Of a DNA stretch of 17,058 nt, positions 6,614 to 13,433 are shown in pieces (within the stretch, counting starts at the first letter, position 1; the number at the start of each line of letters is the position of its first letter). This stretch comes from an uncultured Ignavibacteria bacterium (GTDB taxonomy: Bacteria > Bacteroidota > Ignavibacteria > Kapaibacteriales > UBA961). Below the pieces are notes generated by a model that did not search any database, was not told the origin of the DNA, and saw only the letters and a list, made by a program, of their open reading frames with translations. Where the stretch lies: positions 1-17,058 of the forward strand of contig CALMMI010000285.1 in NCBI GenBank assembly GCA_937868245.1, written 5' to 3'. The position numbers were made by a program, and so were the translations under genes.

Positions 6614-8476
6614 TTATTTCACGCCAAGATTTTTCTTCTGTTCATCCGAAAGAAGGTCGAAGAATGCGAAGTCTTGTTTAGGTTCTTCTTGATGTTGCTG
6701 TGGTTGACGGTCGCCTCCGCCTCTGCGGTCGTCTCTTCTGTCATCACGGCGAGGTCTATCGTCACGTCTGTCCGAATTACGATCGCGGCGGTCGTCGTTT
6801 CTTGGTCTGTCGCTGTTTCTTGGCTTGTCGTCACTTCTGTATTCTGATCTTTCGTTTCTGCGGTCGTTACCATATCCTCCACCGTCGTCTTCATATTTTG
6901 GAGCAAGGATAAGTGATGCCGTAGCAGCTACAGAGTCGAGAACCATAAGTTCAACGGTATTGCCGACAACCATTGATGCATCATTGTTTCTAACTCTGCC
7001 ACGAGGAACAAAACCGTCAAAATCATCGCTTACGCGAACAACTACACCCTGAGGGGAAACTTCGCGAACAACTGCTTGAATCATTGTTCCAACAGGTAAT
7101 ACTTCGCTGATTGTATCCCAAGGATTTGCCATTGTTTGCTTATGTCCTAAAGCAACACGTTTTTTCTCTTCGGAAACAGAAAGAATCTGTACGTCTATTG
7201 TTTGTCCAACAGTAAGTACTTCGGAAGGATGATTGATTCTACGTCCCCATGAAAGATCATAATTACGTAATAAACCTTCAACACCGGGTTTAACCATCAC
7301 ATAGGTACCGAAGTCTGCAAATCTCTTAACAACACCTTTATGACGGCTGCCTTCAGGGAATTCACTTTCTACATTTACCCAAGGGGAAGGTTCCAATTCC
7401 TTGCGGCTTAACGTAATTTTTTCTTTTGCAGGGTCAATGGCAATAATCTTTGCTTGGATAGGATCGCCTTTTTTGAAAAGTTTGGTTGCATCATCAACAT
7501 GATTATGGGAAAGACGTGAAATATGGATAAGTCCTTCCACACCGTTGATGTCAACAAATACTCCGAAAGATGCAACAAACGATATACGTCCGTCAACAAT
7601 TTCACCTTCTTTTAGTAGTCCGAAAAACTCGTCTTTAGCCAATTTCTTACGGCTGATTACGATTGTCTTTCTACCTTGGTCATCTTGTTGAAGTTCTTGA
7701 ATGTTCACTGTATATTTTTTACCGACTGCATCCAGCAAATCCTGTTCGGTCGCTACACGTTTTGTAGAAAAGTGTGAAGCAGGCATAAAAAGACGGACAT
7801 TTTTATAGACAGCTCTTAAGCCGCCTTTGATTCTGTCGGTTACTTCTACTTCAATTGTACCGTTTGCATCTTTTACTTCTGTAAGTTCTGCAAAAACTTC
7901 ATCAAGTGCTTTTTGAGCAGCAGCGCGTTCTTCATTGCGTTTGCGTTCTACCTCTGCTCGTTCTTCCTTACGTTTACGTTCTACTTCTGCGGCAGCAGCT
8001 GCAGCGGCACGTTCTTCTTCAGTAAGCGGAGCAGGAGGGGCGGCAACTACAGCAGGAGCTTCTGATGCAGGAGCTTCTGATGCAGGAGCTTCCGAAGTTG
8101 CACTTTCAACATTTGTATTTTCAATATTTGTATTTGTTTCACCTGCAGGTTCAGCTGCAGTGTTTTCCGAAACCGGATTTTCTTGAATTGGTTGTTCAGG
8201 AGTTACGGCTACGGGTTCTACGGGAGCTACAGTCGGTGTCGGTTCCGCTGCCATGTTCTCAGCAGGTGTAAGTTCCGATACAACTTCGGCAGAATGTACT
8301 TCTTCGGCAGTATCCGAAGGAGTTACAGGAGCCGCATCAGCAGACATAGTTTCCTCGTTTGTTTCTACTGCAACTTCTACAGAGGTTTCTGCTGTGGCAG
8401 TATCGGAGGTTTCAGAGGAAATTTGGGCTGTGGGCATTTCTTCCGCAGCGTTATCGAGAGGTTGATTCTCAGTCAT
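6614..8476 (-). CDS. rpsA: S1-domain RNA-binding protein (ribosomal protein S1-like) with long disordered ends
   Basis: A 620-residue protein. Residues 1-150 are acidic, rich in Ala/Glu/Pro/Thr and probably disordered. Residues 152-190 are a charged helix with repeated VERKRxEERA. Four S1/OB-fold domains follow at ~195-280, 289-360 (the clearest: GEIVDGRISFVASFGVFVDI, GVEGLIHISRLS), 375-447 (HKGVVKRFADFGTYVMV, GVEGLLRNYDLSWGR) and 459-527. Residues 530-600 are an Asp/Arg-rich tail (DRRDDRPRRDDRRDDRR). The final FAFFDLLSDEQKKNLGVK is ordered and may be a docking motif. S1 recruits mRNA to the 30S subunit; canonical S1 has about six domains and no such tail, so this is either the lineage's S1 or a related mRNA-binding factor. 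An in-frame 15-bp repeat (8052-8096) encodes ASEAP units. It has its own terminator and a candidate promoter. Confidence 0.85.
   Translation of the reverse strand: MTENQPLDNAAEEMPTAQISSETSDTATAETSVEVAVETNEETMSADAAPVTPSDTAEEVHSAEVVSELTPAENMAAEPTPTVAPVEPVAVTPEQPIQENPVSENTAAEPAGETNTNIENTNVESATSEAPASEAPASEAPAVVAAPPAPLTEEERAAAAAAAEVERKRKEERAEVERKRNEERAAAQKALDEVFAELTEVKDANGTIEVEVTDRIKGGLRAVYKNVRLFMPASHFSTKRVATEQDLLDAVGKKYTVNIQELQQDDQGRKTIVISRKKLAKDEFFGLLKEGEIVDGRISFVASFGVFVDINGVEGLIHISRLSHNHVDDATKLFKKGDPIQAKIIAIDPAKEKITLSRKELEPSPWVNVESEFPEGSRHKGVVKRFADFGTYVMVKPGVEGLLRNYDLSWGRRINHPSEVLTVGQTIDVQILSVSEEKKRVALGHKQTMANPWDTISEVLPVGTMIQAVVREVSPQGVVVRVSDDFDGFVPRGRVRNNDASMVVGNTVELMVLDSVAATASLILAPKYEDDGGGYGNDRRNERSEYRSDDKPRNSDRPRNDDRRDRNSDRRDDRPRRDDRRDDRRGGGDRQPQQHQEEPKQDFAFFDLLSDEQKKNLGVK
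8052..8096. repeat. 3 x 15-bp in-frame tandem repeat inside the S1-like gene
   Basis: Units at 8052-8066, 8067-8081 and 8082-8096 read GCAGGAGCTTCTGAT twice and then GCAGGAGCTTCCGAA. They encode Ala-Ser-Glu-Ala-Pro repeats in the disordered N-terminal part. Being multiples of three, copy-number changes would keep the frame. Confidence 0.9.
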
Positions 8477-8584
8477 AAAATACAGGGGCTAATACTAAAA
8501 AAAACTATAAAATTAAATTCGCACTACTATATCAAAAATAACAACATTAAAGCCCTTTGGGGTTTTGTTGGTTCGGTAGTGGCG

Positions 8585-8592
8585 CAAAGATA
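8585..8592 (-). promoter_or_regulatory. Candidate Bacteroidota-type -7 promoter box (TATCTTTG) for the S1-like gene
   Basis: The - strand reads TATCTTTG, matching the TAnnTTTG -7 consensus of the Bacteroidota primary sigma factor, about 110 bp upstream of the S1-gene ATG. A TTTG -33 element at the ideal spacing is not evident, so support is partial. Confidence 0.4.
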
Positions 8593-8710
8593 AGAAATTT
8601 TTTTACACACCATACAGTTACATCAAAAAAAAATAGGTGTTATTTGTTAAAGTAACGAAATAATATTATCTGTAGAATCTCGAAAGTTAGTGTAGAATAA
8701 GACGAGTAGC

Positions 8711-8748
8711 ACAAACAAAAAAGCTGCTTGGTGATGCCAGGCAGCTTT
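8711..8748 (-). terminator. Terminator of the marR-yceI-nmrA-like unit
   Basis: On the - strand AAAGCTGCCTGG (8748-8737) pairs with CCAAGCAGCTTT (8731-8720) over 12 bp with one G-U pair and a 5-nt loop. It is followed by TTTTGTTTGT. It lies ~55 bp past the stop of the 98-residue gene, marking the end of the - strand unit. Confidence 0.85.
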
Positions 8749-8803
8749 AGATAAGATAAATTATTTATCGGAAGAGTGAAAAACCACTCTTTATTCCATA
8801 AGT

Positions 8804-9100
8804 TCAGTTTAGCGACTGAATCGGGAATTGCAGTTGGGGATGTTCGTGGAAAGCGAGTTCATATAAACGTACATCCATATATTTGCGAAGTGGAAATATA
8901 TTGATAATGTTATGAACTTCTTCCTCGGAATTCCCTATAAAGATAGCCCAAAGTTTAGAGCGGTCGAGTGACAGTCCATAATTTGTCAGACGTCCGCTTT
9001 TTAACAAAATTCCAACCTGTAAACGATGGAGGGGAATCAATGATATGAAATCCTGAGTAATTACTTCCGGGAGCGTAATATCCGCCATAAATTGCTTCAT
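8804..9100 (-). CDS. Small muconolactone-isomerase-like (ferredoxin-like fold) protein
   Basis: A 98-residue cytoplasmic protein. The pattern MKQFMADITLPE near the start, then FISLIPLHRLQVGILLKSGR, LSLDRSKLWAIF, EEEVHNIINIFPL, and a last strand YELAFHEHPQ, matches small dimeric alpha-beta barrel proteins annotated as muconolactone delta-isomerase family. No catalytic role is proven for such stand-alone members. The start could also be Met5. It follows the NmrA-like gene by 65 bp on the same strand with no terminator between them, so co-transcription is likely. The strong terminator downstream closes the unit. Its position with a MarR regulator, YceI and an NmrA-like protein suggests a part in handling reactive or aromatic small molecules, but that is inference. 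Confidence 0.65.
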   Translation of the reverse strand: MKQFMADITLPEVITQDFISLIPLHRLQVGILLKSGRLTNYGLSLDRSKLWAIFIGNSEEEVHNIINIFPLRKYMDVRLYELAFHEHPQLQFPIQSLN

Positions 9101-9165
9101 AAAGATACCGAGCGAATGTTATTAATGAAGTGAGAAACTTTTGTAGTCTGTCCCTCTTTGTACGT

Positions 9166-10023
9166 TTAGAGTGCCGGGCTTTCCCATTCTGCAAAACTTT
9201 GCAACGAGGGATAGAGAGTTTTCAAAGCAGGTATGTCTGCAATATAACCATGATTGTTGAACCAATCAAACATTATTGCCATTTCTTCGCTGTGAGCGCG
9301 AAGAGCATCAATTGGCAAGGATATAAACTGTACAGGCTTGCCGAGTTTGTTGCTTAGTACTTCCGCTGCTTGTGGCATCGTAATGTCGTCTCCTGCTATT
9401 GCAAAGGATTTTCCGATGTATTCATCAGGATTGTTGAAAGCAATCGCAACAAAAGCACCAATATCATCGGATGCAATAAGTTGAAGCGTACGCTCCGGCG
9501 GTAAACCCATCATAAACGATAGCGAACCGTCCTCACCTGCTTGTGGACGGAACCATGTGGTGAAGTTTTCCATGAAAAATACAGGACGGATTATAGTTGC
9601 AGGAATACCGAGAGAAGTAATGTACTCTTCAATAATTCCTTTTGTGTCGAAGTGTGGAATTCCCGATTTACGCTCAGCGCCGTCAACCGAATTGTAAACC
9701 AAATGTTTAACACCGGCAGCTTTTACTGCATCAGCAACATTTTTACCTTGCTGAACTTCCATGTCAAACCCGGTCTCCCAAAACTGTTGTATGCTGAATA
9801 CTCCATACACACCTTGCATTGCTGCTTCGAGGGATGCTGTGTCATTCAAATTTCCGTGTACTAATTCTATTCCTTGTTCGGCAAGCGCTTTAGCTGTTGG
9901 TTTTTCCGGGTCACGGACAAATGCCTTTACATTCCATCCGTCTGCTTTTAGATGGCGCAATGCCGAACCGCCTTGTGCTCCTGTTGCACCGATAACGAGT
10001 ATGGTTTTTCCTTCTTTGTTCAT
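9166..10023 (-). CDS. NmrA-like NAD(P)-binding atypical short-chain dehydrogenase family protein
   Basis: A 285-residue protein of normal length for NmrA/HSCARG-like proteins. The N-terminal dinucleotide-binding loop is GATGAQGG (12-19), followed by ALRHLKADGWNVKAFVRDPE. LVHGNLNDTASLEAAMQGV, AGVKHLVYNSV and IRPVFFMENF are also typical. The catalytic Tyr-x-x-x-Lys of true short-chain dehydrogenases is not evident, as in the NmrA group, which senses NADP(H) redox state or acts as quinone oxidoreductase. The C-terminal MFDWFNNHGY segment is characteristic. AAGGA lies 8 nt before the ATG and supports the start. It is flanked by yceI upstream (130 bp, with a hairpin between) and the 98-residue gene downstream. 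Confidence 0.88.
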   Translation of the reverse strand: MNKEGKTILVIGATGAQGGSALRHLKADGWNVKAFVRDPEKPTAKALAEQGIELVHGNLNDTASLEAAMQGVYGVFSIQQFWETGFDMEVQQGKNVADAVKAAGVKHLVYNSVDGAERKSGIPHFDTKGIIEEYITSLGIPATIIRPVFFMENFTTWFRPQAGEDGSLSFMMGLPPERTLQLIASDDIGAFVAIAFNNPDEYIGKSFAIAGDDITMPQAAEVLSNKLGKPVQFISLPIDALRAHSEEMAIMFDWFNNHGYIADIPALKTLYPSLQSFAEWESPAL

Positions 10024-10080
10024 TTCAGTATTCCTTGTTTGTAAAGATTAAAAATGACAGTTTGTTTATTTTAATTTGTA

Positions 10081-10110
10081 GTAAGGACAGGCAAAAACAC
10101 CTGTCCTTAC
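10081..10110 (-). terminator. Hairpin between yceI and the nmrA-like gene
   Basis: GTAAGGACAGG (10081-10091) and CCTGTCCTTAC (10100-10110) form a perfect 11-bp stem with an 8-nt loop. The tail is only weakly T-rich on either strand. It lies 43 bp after the yceI stop, so it is either a weak terminator or attenuator, or a processing or stability element within a longer transcript. Confidence 0.55.
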
Positions 10111-10153
10111 ATTTTGATCTTCAAAGTAATCTTTCTGATCTAATCGAGAGGGG

Positions 10154-10777
10154 TTACGCTTCTTTACCAATTTCAAGTTCGATATTCAATTTTACTGTTT
10201 CGCTTACTACAAACCCGCCTGCTTCAATTGCTTTATTCCAATTTAAACCATAGTCAAAACGGTTTACTTCACCTGTAAGTGTTAAGCCGGCTTTGGTTTT
10301 TCCCCAAGGGTCTTTCTCAAGTATTCCACCGATTTCACCATTGAGAGTTAGTGTTTTTGTAACGCCTTTCATTGTAAAATCACCGGTAATCTTGAAGGTG
10401 TTTTTTCCGGTTTTTTCAATTTTCTTACTTATGAAGGTAATATCAGAAAATTTACTTGCGTCAAAGAAATCAGGGCTGCGAAGATGTTCATCGCGTTGTT
10501 TGTTATCGGTATTAATACTTTGTGCTTTGATTTTTACAGTGACCTTTGCATCCGAAAAATCTGCTTTATCGGATAGAACAGAAACAGAGTAATCATTAAA
10601 CTGTCCTTTAACGTTGGAAACAAGAAGGTGCTTAACACTAAAACCTATTGAAGAGTGTGATACATCCTCTTTCCATTTGGTTGTTTGAGCACTAACACTA
10701 CCCGATAAAAGCGCAAATGCGGCTACGAATGCAACAGTCAACTTAGCGACTGTATTGAAAGATACTACGGCTTTCAT
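10154..10777 (-). CDS. yceI: Secreted YceI-family lipid-binding protein
   Basis: A 207-residue exported protein. The start at 10777 is chosen because TCAGGAG lies 6 nt upstream and because it begins a good signal peptide (residues 1-30, hydrophobic VAFVAAFALLSG, cut after SVSA). The frame opens 21 codons earlier but without these signs. The mature part is a typical YceI lipocalin-like barrel: DVSHSSIGFSVKHLLVSNVK, INTDNKQRDEHLRSPDFFD, GDFTMKGVTKTLTLNGE, and GEVNRFDYGLNW near the end. Family members bind polyprenyl or isoprenoid chains in the periplasm. It follows marR by 99 bp; MarR-YceI neighbours recur in bacteria, so control by the adjacent MarR is likely. An inverted repeat sits in its leader. 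Confidence 0.92.
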   Translation of the reverse strand: MKAVVSFNTVAKLTVAFVAAFALLSGSVSAQTTKWKEDVSHSSIGFSVKHLLVSNVKGQFNDYSVSVLSDKADFSDAKVTVKIKAQSINTDNKQRDEHLRSPDFFDASKFSDITFISKKIEKTGKNTFKITGDFTMKGVTKTLTLNGEIGGILEKDPWGKTKAGLTLTGEVNRFDYGLNWNKAIEAGGFVVSETVKLNIELEIGKEA

Positions 10778-10808
10778 ACAAAACTCCTGAAATATGAGAT
10801 ATAAAATT

Positions 10809-10839
10809 TGTGTGATAACAAAATATGTTTTAACACACA
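10809..10839. promoter_or_regulatory. Inverted repeat upstream of yceI, candidate operator
   Basis: TGTGTGATAA and TTAACACACA are complementary at 9 of 10 positions across an 11-nt AT-rich spacer. The site lies 32-62 bp upstream of the yceI ATG, where a regulator could block transcription. Which protein binds it is unknown; the adjacent MarR is one candidate. Confidence 0.45.
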
Positions 10840-10876
10840 TTAAGATAAAATTTTTTCGTTTTCTTCTATAATTATG

Positions 10877-11338
10877 TCAATCCGAATATAATTTTTCACA
10901 GAGACGTGACAATTCAAGGCATTCTTCATCAGTCAGGTTGTGAAGATTAATATCCTGAAGTGCATCCATTTTCGGGTTTACTTTTTCGAGCAGTTTAATG
11001 CCAGCTTCAGTAATCCTGGAATGTGAATGACGTCGATCATCACCGTCTCTACTGCGCTCTACGAGTCCTCTTTTTTCCAGACGGTCAATGAGACGAGTAA
11101 CATCGGTTCCCCTTTCTATCAACCTGACGATTATTTCGCACCGTGGGTGACCACCCGGATATACTCCTTTCAATATTCTCAGAACGTTAAATTGAATCGG
11201 AGTAATGTCAAATTCTGCACAAACTTTCTCAGCTCGCTCACGGAGGAAATCTCCGGCAATCATAACATTTATGACAGCTTCCATTTGGGGAGAGTCAAAT
11301 TTTGTTTGTTTTATTCTTTGTTCTAATGTTGTTCCCAT
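10877..11338 (-). CDS. MarR-family transcriptional regulator
   Basis: A 153-residue winged-helix DNA-binding protein, normal MarR length, acting as a dimer. Helices for dimerisation flank the central wing-helix (residues ~45-115): ITPIQFNVLRILKGVYPGG, recognition helix region GTDVTRLIDRLEKRGLVERS, and the wing DGDDRRHSHSRITEAG, which carries the family D-x-R-x(5)-I-T pattern. MarR proteins usually repress their own gene and neighbours until they bind a phenolic ligand or are oxidised; no obvious redox Cys pair is present (a single Cys41 and two others). It is the first gene of the - strand set leading to yceI, and it diverges from dnaB. A perfect inverted repeat lies 10-31 bp before its ATG. 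No Shine-Dalgarno site is seen. The ligand cannot be predicted. Confidence 0.9.
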   Translation of the reverse strand: MGTTLEQRIKQTKFDSPQMEAVINVMIAGDFLRERAEKVCAEFDITPIQFNVLRILKGVYPGGHPRCEIIVRLIERGTDVTRLIDRLEKRGLVERSRDGDDRRHSHSRITEAGIKLLEKVNPKMDALQDINLHNLTDEECLELSRLCEKLYSD

Positions 11339-11347
11339 AATGATACA

Positions 11348-11369
11348 AAATTACTAAAAGATGTAATTT
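11348..11369. promoter_or_regulatory. Perfect 7-8-7 inverted repeat before marR, candidate MarR operator
   Basis: AAATTAC and GTAATTT flank an 8-nt spacer, and the symmetry extends imperfectly outward to ACAAAATTAC/GTAATTTGTT. It lies in the marR leader immediately upstream of the ATG. Size and position fit a MarR-family autoregulatory operator. Confidence 0.55.
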
Positions 11370-11402
11370 GTTTCCATTGTTGACGCGAAACTACGAAAAT
11401 AT

Positions 11403-11431
11403 TTTATATGTTGCAACACATTTTGTTGAAA
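11403..11431 (-). promoter_or_regulatory. Candidate -35/-10 promoter of marR
   Basis: On the - strand TTTCAA (11431-11426) and TATAAA (11408-11403) are separated by 17 bp, 65-93 bp upstream of the marR ATG. An imperfect inverted repeat (TGCAACA/TGTTGAA on the + strand) covers the spacer. Matches to AT-rich consensus boxes are easily found by chance here. Confidence 0.35.
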
Positions 11432-11441
11432 CACATAAAAA

Positions 11442-11498
11442 GTTTTCCACTTCAATTGTGGAAAACCTGCTTTTTTATGTGGAAAACCATGTGGATAA
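11442..11498. promoter_or_regulatory. Cluster of four DnaA-box-like 9-mers between marR and dnaB (candidate origin or DnaA-regulated promoter)
   Basis: TTATCCACA, the classical DnaA box, occurs on the - strand at 11490-11498. TTTTCCACA, which fits TTWTNCACA, occurs on the - strand at 11478-11486 and 11457-11465. TTTTCCACT, one mismatch, is on the + strand at 11443-11451. The first two boxes form a perfect inverted repeat, GTTTTCCAC and GTGGAAAAC with a 7-nt spacer (11442-11466). AT-rich DNA lies on both sides (11390-11440 and 11499-11530). The gap is divergent: marR leaves to the left and dnaB to the right. The boxes are seen directly; whether this is a working origin or a DnaA control site for dnaB cannot be decided here. 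Confidence 0.7.
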
Positions 11499-11656
11499 CA
11501 TACATTTGATGTGTAAAGATAAAAGTTTCGGGCTAAAAAGATAATCAGTAATTTTGTTGTTCAGATTACAGAAATACGGCGCGATTATTGCAAATTAAAC
11601 GGTTAAGAGCCATTTGATTATGTATTTGGTTTTACAATTCATTACCCTATAAAAAA

Positions 11657-13138
<1,482 letters not shown>

Positions 13139-13207
13139 ATTTTAGAATGACAATATTAGTTATGTTCATAAAAGAGTTACATTGTTTTACATGTACTCAA
13201 TGTAAAA

Positions 13208-13296
13208 ATATGGAAAGTAATTGAACCCTTCGACGGAGCTCGGGTGACATAACTTAATTGTAATGTTGAGCTTGTCGAAACATAAAGATACTTTCC
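13208..13296 (+). repeat. Dispersed 89-bp palindromic repeat, copy B
   Basis: The partner of the copy at 4924-5012 in opposite orientation, same length, 69 of 89 matching positions. Conserved blocks are the ends (AAGTAATTGAAC, AAAGATACTTTCC) and the palindrome arms (TTCGACgg and GAGCTTGTCGAAA); the loop has drifted. It lies 70 bp past the dnaB stop, in sense with dnaB, just as copy A is in sense with the MFS gene. It may act as a transcript end or stability element, or be a small mobile palindromic element. Confidence 0.85.
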
Positions 13297-13433
13297 AATT
13301 TCCGATGATTTACTAAAAATACGTATTCAGTCTAATTTTTTTTCGATGCCCCTACGTATTGATTATAAGTTGTATCCCGGTGCAAAGTAGTTTTGAATCC
13401 TTGTTGTATTTATTGAAGTTAAGAATGCATATT

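Noticed and set aside
7935..8465. Ser/Ala-rich and Tyr/Arg-rich open frames opposite the S1-like gene
   Set aside because: They are antisense reflections of the low-complexity N-terminal arm of the S1-like protein, with no starts or motifs of their own.
8540..8600. tRNA-like TTGGTTCGG stretch upstream of the S1-like gene
   Set aside because: No acceptor or anticodon stems can be formed around it.
8955..9194. 79-codon frame overlapping the small isomerase-like gene and the NmrA-like gene end
   Set aside because: It overlaps two better-supported genes on the same strand and shows no family features.
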